A stretch of 64,000 bases of DNA. Source: Pseudomonas sp. MM223 (lineage in GTDB: Bacteria > Pseudomonadota > Gammaproteobacteria > Pseudomonadales > Pseudomonadaceae). Made by a program: the position numbers and the translations under genes. A model generated the notes under the pieces. The model worked only from the letters and a program-made list of their open reading frames with translations. It was not told the origin of the DNA and ran no database searches. The stretch is from assembly GCA_947090765.1 (NCBI GenBank), contig OX352322.1, forward strand, positions 4,323,501 to 4,387,500, given 5' to 3'. This document shows, in pieces, positions 9,124-18,241 of the stretch (its first letter is position 1; the number at the start of each line of letters is the position of its first letter).

Positions 9124-9894
9124 TCAACGGATGTAGCTGCCGCCATTCACATCCAGCGTTGCCCCGTTGAGCGACACCTGCGACGGCCGCAAGGCAAACG
9201 CCACCAGCTCGGCAATCTCTGCCGGGCTGGCCATGCGCCCCACCGGGATGTCCGCTACTGCCGCCGCTTCGCCATGCTGGGCAATGAACTGCTCGGCCAT
9301 GTCGGTGCGCACCCAGCCCGGGGCAATGGCCACCGCGACCACACCCTGCGCGGCCACGCTGCGCGCCAGCGATTTGGTCAGGTTGACCAACGCCGCCTTG
9401 CTGCTGCCGTATGGCAGGGCATCGGCCGCATAACCACGCTGTGCAGCGCGGCTCGCCATGTTGATGATGCGCCCACCGCCCTGCGCACAAAAATGCGCCA
9501 CGGCTTCCCGGCACAGGTCAGCCGCCGCAAAAAAGTTGACCTGAAACTCCCGGCGCCAGGCCGCACGCCACTGTGCGGAAGGGGCATCCAGGGCAATTTC
9601 GGTACGGATACCCGCATTGTTGACCAACCCGTGAATGCGTCCCCCCGCCAACTCCAGCGCCGCTTGCCAGAGTTTTTCCGGCCCGCTGTCTTCGCTCAGG
9701 TCACCCTGCACGATCCAGCCGTTGCCTTCGATACGCGCCAGCAGTTGCGCGGCACCGTGCGCATCGCGGCTGTAATGGATCAACGCCTTGGCACCTTCGG
9801 CCACCAACTGTTCGACGATGGCAGCGCCAATGCCACCGGTGGCGCCAGTCACCAGCACACTCTGCCCAGCCAGGGGACGTGCCAGATCACTCAT
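9124..9894 (-). CDS. SDR-family NAD(P)-dependent oxidoreductase
   Basis: 256 residues. The Rossmann cofactor site VTGATGGIGAAI is near residue 16, NNAG near 92, and the catalytic Ser and Y-x-x-x-K in ALPYGSSKAAL. An IAPGWVRTDM segment follows. The enzyme would be a cytoplasmic dehydrogenase or reductase acting on a hydroxy or keto compound. Its first 8 bp overlap the end of the upstream solute-binding gene, so both are translated from one message. That message starts next to an operator also found before a second SDR at 19065, placing this gene in the hydroxyproline-type regulon. The exact substrate is unknown. Confidence 0.85.
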   Translation of the reverse strand: MSDLARPLAGQSVLVTGATGGIGAAIVEQLVAEGAKALIHYSRDAHGAAQLLARIEGNGWIVQGDLSEDSGPEKLWQAALELAGGRIHGLVNNAGIRTEIALDAPSAQWRAAWRREFQVNFFAAADLCREAVAHFCAQGGGRIINMASRAAQRGYAADALPYGSSKAALVNLTKSLARSVAAQGVVAVAIAPGWVRTDMAEQFIAQHGEAAAVADIPVGRMASPAEIAELVAFALRPSQVSLNGATLDVNGGSYIR

Positions 9895-10732
9895 TCTTGT
9901 TTACCTCGGCGTTGGCAGCGAGCGAGGCCTTGTCGACCAGCCGCTGGATGTCACCGGTCTCTCGGCGCTGCGCCAGGTAGATGTTCAGCACCTGCAGGTC
10001 GGCCGGGGAAATGTCACGGCGCACACCAAACGATACGCCCTGCTTGGCCAGTGCCGGTTTGGGCAGGATCTCGCGGGTCCAGCCGGGGTTGGCCAGGGCG
10101 AACAGGTGGTTGGTGTCGCTGGCGTCGACCAGCACATCGGCGCGCTTGGACATCACCGCCAGGCGCGCTTCGTCCATGCCCGGCAGGCGCATGATCTTGC
10201 CGTTGCGAATCACCGAGGAAATGGCTTTGTCCTGGGCAGTGCCCGACATCACTGCAAAGGTCACCTCCGGCTTGTCGAGGGCGCTGATGTCGTCCTTCAC
10301 CTCGGCCATTTTGGGGTTGTCCTTGTTCACCAGCAGCGACACCTGGTAGTCGGTGGCCGGCACGGTAAAGCCTACCGCCAGCGCACGCTCCGGCGTCTGG
10401 TTCAGGGCCATGGCCAGGTCCCACTTGCTGCTCTGCAGGCCGGCCACCAGGTTGTCCCAGCTGGTGTCGACGAAGGCCACCTTGACCTTCAGCACCTTCT
10501 CGCCGAAGTCACGGCACAGGTCGACGAAGTAGCCGCTGTAGTCGCCGCTCTTGGCATCGCGCATCACGTAGGGCGCGGCCACCGCCGCGCCGCAGCGCAA
10601 CACACCGGCCTTCTGCACGTCCTCCCATATCGAGGTTTCTGCTGCCTGGGCTGCCGACTGGGCCAGCAAAGCCCCACAAAGACCGGCGCCGATGACCAGG
10701 GCCTTGAGGGATGACGAGCGCGATGAATGCAT
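9887..10732 (-). CDS. Periplasmic amino-acid-binding protein of an ABC transporter
   Basis: 281 residues from ATG 10732, which has GAGGT a few bases upstream and starts a clear signal peptide ending near AQAA. The rest is a family 3 (polar amino-acid) solute-binding fold: RCGAAVAAPYVMRDAKSGDYSGYFVDLCRDF, then DLAMALNQTPERALAVGFT. It is the binding component for the ATPase and two permeases read in the opposite direction from 11032. The divergent layout, the shared operator and the downstream pathway suggest it captures hydroxyproline or a related imino acid. Confidence 0.88.
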   Translation of the reverse strand: MHSSRSSSLKALVIGAGLCGALLAQSAAQAAETSIWEDVQKAGVLRCGAAVAAPYVMRDAKSGDYSGYFVDLCRDFGEKVLKVKVAFVDTSWDNLVAGLQSSKWDLAMALNQTPERALAVGFTVPATDYQVSLLVNKDNPKMAEVKDDISALDKPEVTFAVMSGTAQDKAISSVIRNGKIMRLPGMDEARLAVMSKRADVLVDASDTNHLFALANPGWTREILPKPALAKQGVSFGVRRDISPADLQVLNIYLAQRRETGDIQRLVDKASLAANAEVNKNE

Positions 10733-10799
10733 GGTGGACCTCACTGAAATTCGTTGTTTTTTGGCAGGAAGGTACGGCAAAAACCTGCACGCAACAGGT

Positions 10800-10824
10800 T
10801 ATGCATGCAAGGCTGCATACAACA
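10800..10824. promoter_or_regulatory. Putative GntR operator in the divergent ABC-transporter promoter region
   Basis: The 299-bp gap between the binding-protein gene and the ATPase gene holds no other gene. It contains an imperfect palindrome, TGCATGCAAGGCTGCATACA plus ACA. It matches 20 of 25 positions with a site at 19025-19049 before the second SDR. Both share TGCATGCA-NN-GCTGCANACAACA. A GntR/FCD gene lies in the same cluster at 18242, so it is the likely binder. The pairing of regulator and site is inference. Confidence 0.6.
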
Positions 10825-11031
10825 TAGGAACTCTCTCATCGCCTGTCAACAGCCCTCGAAACGGGGGTTTCCGGGCACTGCTAAAAAATTCCAGGCATGA
10901 GTTGACAGGTCGCATCGCAGCGCAATACCTTGAATACAGCACTGCACACATCAAAGAATTCAACGAAGCACAGTGTGACCCTTTTTGCTTGCTCTTCTGC
11001 CTACAAGAACAATTCACCGGAGAGATTCAAA

Positions 11032-11853
11032 ATGACCATTCCCCGTTTGGTGGCCGCCCAGCCACAGGCTTCGCTCACCCCGGATTCCACCCTGGGCGGC
11101 GACTTCATCCAGCTGCACGGTGTGCGCAAGGCCTACAGCGAGCAGCTGGTCGTGATGGACCAGATGAACCTGGGCATGCGCGCCGACGATCGGCTGGTGA
11201 TCATCGGCCCGTCCGGCAGCGGCAAGAGCTCGCTGCTGCGGGTGCTGATGGGCCTGGAAGGTATCCAGGGCGGCAGCATCCAGTTTCAGGGCAAACCGTA
11301 CATCGACGGCAGCCGCAAACAGGGCAAGCCACTGGACGAAACCCTGCACAAGCAGATTGGCATGGTGTTCCAGCACTACACGCTGTTCCCGCACCTGTCG
11401 GTGCTGGGCAACCTGACCCTGGCACCGGTCAAGGTACATGGCCTGAGCAAGGCCGAAGCCACCGAAAAGGCGCGCGCCTACCTGGCCCGCCTGGGCCTGG
11501 AAAGCAAGCTGCACGCCTACCCCAGCCAGTTGTCCGGCGGCCAGAAACAGCGCGTGGCCATTGCCCGGGCCCTGATGCTGGAGCCCCGCCTGATGCTGTT
11601 CGATGAAGTCACCTCGGCGCTGGACCCGGAAATGGTCATCGAAGTGCAGAACGTGATGATGCAGCTGGCCGAGCAAAAGATGGCGATGATCATCGTCACC
11701 CACGACATGCACTTCGCCCGGCACATCGCCACCCGCGTGGTGTTCTGCGCCAACGGCAAGGTGGTCGAGCAAGGCCACCCCGAACAGATCTTCACCCGGC
11801 CTCGGGAAGCACGCACACGTGAGTTTCTCGAGAAGGTTGTGCAGTTCGATTGA
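11032..11853 (+). CDS. ABC transporter ATPase, polar amino-acid type
   Basis: 273 residues from ATG 11032 (GGAGAG 7 nt upstream). It has Walker A GPSGSGKSS, Q-loop MVFQHYTLFPHL, signature LSGGQKQRVAIARAL, Walker B LMLFDEVTSALDPE and the H-loop VTHDMHFA. These are typical of GlnQ/HisP-type ATPases that power polar amino-acid uptake from the cytoplasmic side. About 20 extra N-terminal residues precede the domain. The two permease genes follow at 10-bp spacing, forming a complete importer with the divergent binding protein. Confidence 0.92.
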   Translation: MTIPRLVAAQPQASLTPDSTLGGDFIQLHGVRKAYSEQLVVMDQMNLGMRADDRLVIIGPSGSGKSSLLRVLMGLEGIQGGSIQFQGKPYIDGSRKQGKPLDETLHKQIGMVFQHYTLFPHLSVLGNLTLAPVKVHGLSKAEATEKARAYLARLGLESKLHAYPSQLSGGQKQRVAIARALMLEPRLMLFDEVTSALDPEMVIEVQNVMMQLAEQKMAMIIVTHDMHFARHIATRVVFCANGKVVEQGHPEQIFTRPREARTREFLEKVVQFD

Positions 11854-11863
11854 GGGCGCTGCG

Positions 11864-12535
11864 ATGAACTACCAATTCGATTTCCACTTTCTCAACGGCA
11901 GCCTGCCGGCCCTGCTCGACGGGCTGAAGGTAACGCTTGAGCTGGCCCTGGTCTCTAACCTGATCGGCCTTACCTGCGGCTTTGTGCTGTGCCTGATGAC
12001 CCTGAGCCGCTGGTTCTTCGTGCGCTGGCCGGCACAACTGTTCATCGAGTTTTTCCGCTGCACCCCGGCACTGCTGCAGATCGTCTGGTTCTTCTACTGC
12101 GTGCCGATGCTGTTCGACGTGTTCATCGACCCCATCGCCATGGGCTTCCTGGCCCTGGGGCTGAACCTGACCGCATTCAACGCCGAGGCCTACCGCGCCG
12201 GGGTGCAGGTGGTGCCGCGCGAACACCTGGATGCCTCGGTCGCACTGGGCCTGAAGGGCTGGCAGCGCACCCTGTACGTGGTGTTGCCACAGGCGCTGCG
12301 CAGCGCCCTGCCGGTGCTGATTACCAATGGCATCGGCACCCTGCAGCAAAGCGCACTGGTGGCCATCGTCGCCGTCGCCGACCTGATGTACGTGGGCAAA
12401 AGCCTGGCCACCGAGGCCTACCGCCCGCTGGAAACCTACACCCTGATCGCCTTGATCTACTTCGCCCTGTCGTTGCCGATCGCGCAGCTGGTGCAGTGGT
12501 TCGAACGGCGCCAGGAACTGGCCGCCCAGCGCTGA
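11864..12535 (+). CDS. ABC transporter permease, polar amino-acid type
   Basis: 223 residues with about five membrane helices and the permease coupling region FNAEAYRAGVQVVPREHLDA followed by SVALGLKGWQR, as in the HisM/GlnP family. The FFRCTPALLQIVWFFY stretch is the usual RGTP-type motif with Cys in place of Gly. The start is ATG 11864 with a TGAGGG upstream. It pairs with the next gene as the two membrane subunits of an amino-acid importer. Confidence 0.9.
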   Translation: MNYQFDFHFLNGSLPALLDGLKVTLELALVSNLIGLTCGFVLCLMTLSRWFFVRWPAQLFIEFFRCTPALLQIVWFFYCVPMLFDVFIDPIAMGFLALGLNLTAFNAEAYRAGVQVVPREHLDASVALGLKGWQRTLYVVLPQALRSALPVLITNGIGTLQQSALVAIVAVADLMYVGKSLATEAYRPLETYTLIALIYFALSLPIAQLVQWFERRQELAAQR

Positions 12536-12545
12536 GGAGAACGTC

Positions 12546-13211
12546 ATGCCACTCGATTTTTCGGTTGTATTGCACTACTGGCCGGTGCTGCTCAAGGGCC
12601 TGGCCCTGACCTTGGCGTTCACCGCAGTGTGCGCGCTGCTGGGCAGCCTGCTGGGCTTCGTGGTCAGCCTGCTGCGCCAGACGAAGCTGAAACCGGTGCG
12701 CCTGCCGCTGGCCCTTTATGTGGAGTTTTTCCGCGGCACGCCGTTGTTGATCCAGCTGTTCTGGGTGTTCTTCTGCTTCCCGGTGGTGTTCGGCCTGGAC
12801 ATCCCGCCCTACGTGTCGGTGCTGATCGCCCTGACCCTGTACATGGGCGCGATCACCAGCGAGACCTTCCGTGGCGCGCTGAAGTCGATTGCCAGCGAAC
12901 AGCACGACGCCTGCACCGCGCTGGGCCTGACCTCGCGGGTGAAGGTGCTGTACGTGGTGTTCCCCCAGGCGCTGCTGCGCTCGGTACCGCCACTGCTGTC
13001 GAACGTGGTCAGCCTGTTCAAGGAAAGCGCGCTGATCTCTTCGGTCGGGGTCGCCGACCTGATGTTCGTCGGCCAGAACATTTCCAACAGCACCGCGCGC
13101 CCGGTCGAGTTCCTCTCGGCAGTGGCGGTCATCTACTTCCTGGTGGCCTTCCCGCTCACCCGCCTGGTCGGTGTGGTCGAGGGGCGCCTGCTTCGTCGCT
13201 ATGCCTACTGA
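12546..13211 (+). CDS. ABC transporter permease, polar amino-acid type
   Basis: 221 residues, the second membrane subunit. It carries the canonical FFRGTPLLIQLFWVFF, the coupling loop ITSETFRGALKSIASEQHDA and ALGLTSRVKVLYVVFPQALL. GAGGA precedes the ATG. It lies 10 bp after the first permease and 29 bp before the DapA-family gene, so importer and catabolic enzymes form one transcription unit. Confidence 0.9.
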   Translation: MPLDFSVVLHYWPVLLKGLALTLAFTAVCALLGSLLGFVVSLLRQTKLKPVRLPLALYVEFFRGTPLLIQLFWVFFCFPVVFGLDIPPYVSVLIALTLYMGAITSETFRGALKSIASEQHDACTALGLTSRVKVLYVVFPQALLRSVPPLLSNVVSLFKESALISSVGVADLMFVGQNISNSTARPVEFLSAVAVIYFLVAFPLTRLVGVVEGRLLRRYAY

Positions 13212-13240
13212 TACCACCTTCCCCCAAGGAGAGTTACCCG

Positions 13241-14116
13241 ATGAAACTGAATGGCATCCTGCCCGCCCTGGTCACCCCGTTCGACGCCGCCGGCAAAGTC
13301 GATCACGACACCTTGGCTGCGATCCTCGAACATCAGCTGGCGGCCGGTGTGAACGGTTTCGTACCGCTGGGCTCGACCGGTGAGTACTACGCCCTGACCA
13401 ACGACGAACGCCGGCAGATCCTGGCCACCGTCAAGGAGGTGGTTGGCGAACGCGGCACCCTGATTGCCGGCGCTAACGGCTCTTGCACCCGCGAAGTGCT
13501 GGAGCAGGTGCGGCAGACCGTCGATGCCGGCTACCACAACCTGCTGATCGCCCCGCCCTACTACGCACTGCCGTCCCAGGAAGAGCTGCTGGCCCACTAC
13601 AACACCATCCTCTCGACATTCCCCGAGATCAACGTGGTGCTTTACAACTACCCGATCCGCACCAACGTCGAAGTGGGCCTGGACGTGGTCGCCGCGCTGC
13701 ACGAACACCCGCGTGTGATCGGCATCAAGGAAAGCAGCGGCAACCTGTTGCGCGCCATCGAGATCGGTGAGAAATACAAAGGCATCCAGCTGTCGTGTGG
13801 TTCCGACGACCAGGCGCTGGACTTTTACCTGTGGGGCGCCGACAGCTGGATCTGCGGCCCGGCCAACATCTTCCCGGAGAAGGTGGTGGCCTTCCACAAC
13901 GCGTTCACCGGCGGCGATATCCGTGGTGCCCAGCAGATCATGCGCAGCCTGTTCCCGGCCATGGCCAACCTGGAAAGCGGCAAGTTCGTGCAGAAGGTCA
14001 AGTACGGCACCGAGCTGGCCGGTTTCAAGGTCGGCCCGGCGCGTGCACCGCTGCTGCCACTGACCGATGAAGAAAAGGCCGAATTCCGCAAGGTGTTCGA
14101 GGCCTCTCAGGCCTGA
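13241..14116 (+). CDS. DapA-family deaminase, probably 1-pyrroline-4-hydroxy-2-carboxylate deaminase
   Basis: 291 residues of the dihydrodipicolinate synthase / N-acetylneuraminate lyase fold. It shows the GSTGEYYAL pyruvate-site motif, the catalytic tyrosine in VLYNYP (Tyr135) and the Schiff-base lysine in VIGIKESSGN (Lys163). AAGGAG precedes the ATG. True lysine-pathway DapA is unlikely because the gene sits between an amino-acid importer and a FAD amine dehydrogenase. In the bacterial hydroxyproline pathway a DapA homologue removes ammonia from 1-pyrroline-4-hydroxy-2-carboxylate to give 2-oxoglutarate semialdehyde, and the neighbours supply the other steps. That role is inferred from context. 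Confidence 0.8.
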   Translation: MKLNGILPALVTPFDAAGKVDHDTLAAILEHQLAAGVNGFVPLGSTGEYYALTNDERRQILATVKEVVGERGTLIAGANGSCTREVLEQVRQTVDAGYHNLLIAPPYYALPSQEELLAHYNTILSTFPEINVVLYNYPIRTNVEVGLDVVAALHEHPRVIGIKESSGNLLRAIEIGEKYKGIQLSCGSDDQALDFYLWGADSWICGPANIFPEKVVAFHNAFTGGDIRGAQQIMRSLFPAMANLESGKFVQKVKYGTELAGFKVGPARAPLLPLTDEEKAEFRKVFEASQA

Positions 14117-14127
14117 CGCTTTCCTGA

Positions 14128-14224
14128 TGTAGGAGCAGCCTTGCGTTGCGAAGAGGCCGGTATGCCCAGCGCAGTTGCAGTGTCTGGGCTGGCCTCTTCG
14201 CAGCGCAAGGCTGCTCCTGCAGGG
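14128..14224. repeat. Paired REP palindromes, family A
   Basis: Two inverted copies of the TGTAGGAGCAGCCTTGCGTT type unit around a 30-bp centre, 11 bp after the deaminase stop. It sits inside a same-strand gene series, where it may stabilise the upstream mRNA or separate expression levels. Confidence 0.88.
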
Positions 14225-14254
14225 ACCTCACACACCCTTTAGAGCATGTGATCC

Positions 14255-15535
14255 ATGAACAACCCGCACCCCTCACCGCAACAGGCTGTAGTCATCGGCG
14301 GCGGCATTGTCGGTGTGTGCTGCGCGCTGTACCTGCAGCGCGACGGCCACCGGGTCACCCTCATCGACCCTGCCGCCCCCGGCGACAGCACCGCCAAATG
14401 GAGCTGCGGGCAGATGGCGGTCAGCGAAGTCATCCCGCTGTCCAAGCCCGGCATCCTGATGAAAATCCCCGGCTGGCTGCTGGACCAGAAAGGCCCGCTG
14501 GCCCTGCGCCCCAGCGCCCTGCCCGGCATCCTGCCATGGTTCATGCGCTTCCTGGCCTGCGCACGGCCCTCGAAAATCAACGAGATCGCCCAAGACATGG
14601 CGCGCCTGACCCAGCATGTCTATGAAGACTATGCACCTTTGCTGGAAGCATGCCCCGACAAGACCTTGCTCGGTGACCGCCCCATCCTCGAAGTGTTCGA
14701 CACCCCGGCGGGCCTTGAACACGAACGCCCGCACCTGGAGTTGCGCAAGCAATTGGGCTTTCGCTCCGAAGAGCTGAACGGCGAGCAGATCAGCGACCTG
14801 GAGCCGGCGCTGGCCGGCAAGTTCCAGCACGGCCTGATGTTCCCCGACTGGCGTGCAGTGAACGACACCGAAGGCTTCATCGCCGCCCTTACTGAAAGCT
14901 TCATTGCCCAGGGCGGCGTGCGTGTGCGCCAGCGGGTGGAGAAGATCGACGAACACCACGACAAAGCCACTGGCGTTACCCTGCAAGGCGGCACCCGCGT
15001 TCCCGCCGACCTGCTGGTGGTCGCTGCCGGCACGGGCTCGCGCACCTTCTTCGACGCACTCGGTGTGCACATCCCCCTGGCAGGCATCGCCGGCTATCAG
15101 GCAGTACTGCCGCAGCCTGGCGTGGAAATCCGCCATTCGGTGATTTACGCCGATGGCGGTTTCTGCTTCGCCCCCATGACCCGAGGCCTGCAGATTGGCG
15201 GCACCATCGAGTTTGCCGGCGCCAATGCCGAGCCCAACTTCAAGCGCGCCGAAATCATCATGGAAACGGCCCGCCATGTGCTGCCGCAACTGAACACGCA
15301 AGGCATGGAATTCGGCGTTGGCTATCGCCCGTTCCTGCCCGATACCAAACCTGTCATCGACCGCTCTCCGCGCCTGAAAAACGCCATCCTGGCCTTTGGC
15401 CACGGCCAACTCGGCCTCACCCTTGGCGCCACCACCGGCCGCCTGGTGAGCGACCTTGCCGCGCAGCGCAGTCCCACCCAGAACCTTTCTGCATTCAGTG
15501 CACGACGCTTCGCCGTGCTTGGAGGAAACGCATGA
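14255..15535 (+). CDS. FAD-dependent D-hydroxyproline-type dehydrogenase (DadA/DAO family)
   Basis: 426 residues opening with the FAD-binding AVVIGGGIVGVCCALYL at about 10-26 and ending with GYRPFLPDTKPVIDR and AFGHGQLGLTLG, the pattern of DadA-like D-amino-acid dehydrogenases. In hydroxyproline breakdown the matching enzyme (HypO in P. putida) oxidises cis-4-hydroxy-D-proline to the pyrroline that the preceding deaminase uses. It is probably bound to the inner face of the membrane, feeding electrons to the respiratory chain. Its stop overlaps the aldehyde dehydrogenase start by 4 bp (ATGA). The product is assigned from family plus neighbours. Confidence 0.82.
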   Translation: MNNPHPSPQQAVVIGGGIVGVCCALYLQRDGHRVTLIDPAAPGDSTAKWSCGQMAVSEVIPLSKPGILMKIPGWLLDQKGPLALRPSALPGILPWFMRFLACARPSKINEIAQDMARLTQHVYEDYAPLLEACPDKTLLGDRPILEVFDTPAGLEHERPHLELRKQLGFRSEELNGEQISDLEPALAGKFQHGLMFPDWRAVNDTEGFIAALTESFIAQGGVRVRQRVEKIDEHHDKATGVTLQGGTRVPADLLVVAAGTGSRTFFDALGVHIPLAGIAGYQAVLPQPGVEIRHSVIYADGGFCFAPMTRGLQIGGTIEFAGANAEPNFKRAEIIMETARHVLPQLNTQGMEFGVGYRPFLPDTKPVIDRSPRLKNAILAFGHGQLGLTLGATTGRLVSDLAAQRSPTQNLSAFSARRFAVLGGNA

Positions 15536-17014
15536 ACCGCTTCGACCAGTTCTATATCAACGGCCAGTGGGTCAGCCCGATCAATGGCGGCAGCTTCAAT
15601 TCGTATGACCCGAGCGACGAAAGCCTGATCGCCAGCGTGGCCTCTGGCTGCGCCGCAGACGTGGACGTTGCAGTAAAAGCTGCCCGTGCCGCGTTTGACG
15701 AAGGCCCATGGCCGCGCCTGAGCGGTGCCGAGCGTGGCGCCTACCTGCGCAAGATTGCCGAGGGTATCCGTGCCCGCCAGGAGGCACTGGCCGAGCTGGA
15801 AGTCCGTGACAACGGCAAGCCGTTCCCGGAAGCCCTGTGGGACATCGGCGACACGGCCGGCTGCTTCGACTACTACGCCAACCTGGCCGAAGCGCTGGAT
15901 GCCCAACGCGAAAAACCGGTGGCGCTGGCCGATGACCGCTTCAGCTTCCCTGGCGCGCAAGGAACCCATCGGCGTAGCCGGCGCCATCGTGCCGTGGAAC
16001 TTCCCGATGCTGATGGCTTCGTGGAAGATCGCGCCGGCCCTGGCCGCGGGTTGCTGCATCATCCTCAAACCGGCCGAGCAGACTTCGCTGACTGCATTGG
16101 AGCTTGCGCGCATCGCCGATGAAGCCGGCCTGCCTGCTGGCGTGCTGAACATCGTCACCGGCCCAGGCTCCACGGTCGGTGCGGCCATTACCGCGCACCC
16201 CGGCGTCGACAAGCTGGCGTTTACCGGCAGCGTGCCGGTGGGCAGCCGCATCATGCAAGCGGCCGCCCAGGACATCAAGAACGTAACCCTGGAACTGGGC
16301 GGCAAATCGCCGTTCGTGATCTTCGCCGACAGCGACATCGAACAGGCGGTGGAATGGATCATGTTCGGTATCTTCTGGAACAAGGGTGAGGTCTGCTCTG
16401 CCACCTCCCGCGTGCTGGTGGAGCGTGCAGCCTACGCGCCGTTGCTCGCCCGCCTGGCCGAAGAAACGCGCAAGATCAAAATCGGCAACGGCATGGACGA
16501 AGGCGTGCTGCTCGGCCCGCTGGTCAACCGCAGCCAGTACGAGGGCACCCTGCAAGCCATTGCCCGCGGTTTGGAAGAAGGCGCGCGCCTGGTGTGCGGC
16601 GGCGAGCGCCCGGCGCACCTGGACAAGGGCTTCTACCTGCAGCCGACCGTGTTCGCCGACGTGCCGGAGGACAGCTGGATCTGGAACGAGGAAATCTTCG
16701 GCCCGGTGGTGTGCATCCGCCCGTTCGACAGCGAAGAAGAAGCGGTAAGATCGGCCAACAATTCGCGCTTTGGCCTGGGCGCAGCCGTGATGTCCAAAGA
16801 CCTGCAGCGCTGCGAACGCGTCGCGCGCAAGTTCCGTGCAGGCATTGTCTGGATCAACTGCTCGCAACCTACCTTCACCGAAGCCCCTTGGGGTGGCTAC
16901 AAGCAAAGCGGCATTGGCCGCGAGCTGGGTGAATGGGGCCTGAACAACTACCTGGAAACCAAGCAGATCACCCGCTACGACAGCGAGCAGCCTTGGGGCT
17001 GGTACATCAAGTGA
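15532..17014 (+). pseudogene. Aldehyde dehydrogenase, frameshifted (2-oxoglutarate semialdehyde dehydrogenase candidate)
   Basis: The first 138 codons read as an ALDH N-terminus (FDQFYINGQWVSP ... DVAVKAARAAFDEGPWPRL). Then the frame breaks at 15946-15947. The rest continues one base later with REPIGV-type ARKEPIGVAGAIVPWNFP, LELGGKSPF with the catalytic Glu, and NKGEVCSA with the catalytic Cys, ending at TGA 17014. Removing one T from AGCTTCCC restores FSSLARKEP and a normal 493-residue enzyme. As read, only a 196-residue truncated product is made. The intact enzyme would oxidise 2-oxoglutarate semialdehyde to 2-oxoglutarate, the last step of the pathway. It could be a true mutation or a base-calling error. 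Confidence 0.88.
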
Positions 17015-17024
17015 GGTAACACCC

Positions 17025-18050
17025 ATGCGTTGGAAACAGACCCTTCAGCTGGCCGAAGTGCACTGCGAAGGTGAAATCGGCAAGGTCATCACCGGCGGCG
17101 TGCTGGGCATCCCCGGTGCCACCCTGCTGGACAAGATGAACTACATCAATGAAGTGGACGACAGTCTGCGCCGGCTGGTAACCCTGGAACCGCGCGGCTG
17201 CCTGCAGATGTCGGTCAACCTGTTGCTGCCGCCAACCCGCCCAGAAGCGCAGGCGGGCTTTATCGTGCTGCAAGCCGACAAGGCGCACCCGATGTCCGGC
17301 AGCAACTGCATCTGCGTGGTCACCGCCCTGCTGGAACTGGGCATGGTGCCGATGCAAGCGCCCGAGACCACGGTGGTGCTGGACACCCCCGCCGGCCTGG
17401 TCACCGCCCGCGCCCAATGCGCGGGCGGCCGCTGCCTGAGTGTTTCGCTGGACATGGTGCCCGCCTTCGTCGAGCACCTTGACCTTGCCATCGAAACCGA
17501 GGCCTTTGGCACGATCAACATCGATGTGGCCTTTGGCGGCGTTTACTACGCGCTGATCGACGTGGAACAGACCGGCCTGTCGATCGCCCCGCAACATGCC
17601 CGCGCACTGGCCGATGCCGGCGTGGCCTTGAAAGCGGTGATCAACCGCCAACTGAACATCCAGCACCCGTTGCTGCCTTCGGTCAACGAGGTGGCCTACG
17701 TGATGTTTCGCAACCGCCTGGACGCGCGCACCTACCAGACCTGCACCACCCTGCCACCCGGGCGGGTCGACCGCTCGCCCTGTGGCACCGGTAGCTCGGC
17801 CAACCTGGCCACCTTGGCGGCACGCGGGCTGGTGCAGGCCGGTGACCAACTGGTATCACGCTCGACCATTGGCGGGCAGTTCCAGGTTGAGTTGCTGGGC
17901 CACACCGAGGTTGCAGGGCGGCCGGCGGTACTGCCACGGGTAACCGGGCGGGCCTGGCTATACGGCCTGCAACAGCTGGGGGTGGACCCGGACGACCCAC
18001 TGGCAGCAGGCTTCATGCTGAGCGATACCTGGGGGGCCGGCATTTCCTGA
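17025..18050 (+). CDS. Proline racemase-family enzyme (hydroxyproline epimerase or 3-hydroxyproline dehydratase)
   Basis: 341 residues of the proline racemase fold. The first catalytic position, Cys in proline racemase (MCGH), is Ser91 here in HPMSGSNC. The second is Cys253 in DRSPCGTG. Family members with two Cys are racemases or 4-hydroxyproline 2-epimerases; Cys/Thr members are trans-3-hydroxyproline dehydratases; Ser/Cys members form a third group for which epimerase and/or dehydratase activity is reported. The start ATG 17025 is 10 bp after the ALDH stop, so it is the last gene of the catabolic operon. It would convert the L-substrate to the form the FAD enzyme oxidises. Confidence 0.82.
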   Translation: MRWKQTLQLAEVHCEGEIGKVITGGVLGIPGATLLDKMNYINEVDDSLRRLVTLEPRGCLQMSVNLLLPPTRPEAQAGFIVLQADKAHPMSGSNCICVVTALLELGMVPMQAPETTVVLDTPAGLVTARAQCAGGRCLSVSLDMVPAFVEHLDLAIETEAFGTINIDVAFGGVYYALIDVEQTGLSIAPQHARALADAGVALKAVINRQLNIQHPLLPSVNEVAYVMFRNRLDARTYQTCTTLPPGRVDRSPCGTGSSANLATLAARGLVQAGDQLVSRSTIGGQFQVELLGHTEVAGRPAVLPRVTGRAWLYGLQQLGVDPDDPLAAGFMLSDTWGAGIS

Positions 18051-18070
18051 TCCTCAACGGCATTACGCGC

Positions 18071-18173
18071 TCCCTGTAGGAGCAGCCTTGTGCTGCGAAG
18101 AGGCCAGTGGCAGCACAGCCTGTGTACAGCCTTTACCGGCCTCTTCGCAGCGCAAGGCTGCTCCTACAAGGAG
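18071..18173. repeat. Paired REP palindromes, family A
   Basis: Inverted copies of CCTGTAGGAGCAGCCTTGTG plus CTGCGAAGAGGCC around a 30-bp centre, between the racemase-family gene and the GntR gene. It probably marks the end of the catabolic transcript. Confidence 0.9.
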
Positions 18174-18241
18174 CGCGTACTGCCGGGATGAAAACAACAA
18201 GGGCCGGCCTGTATGATACGACCGAGCCCAACCGAGACCTG

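Noticed and set aside
13241..14116. Lysine-pathway dapA
   Set aside because: The gene lies in an importer-FAD dehydrogenase-ALDH operon, which fits the hydroxyproline deaminase better.
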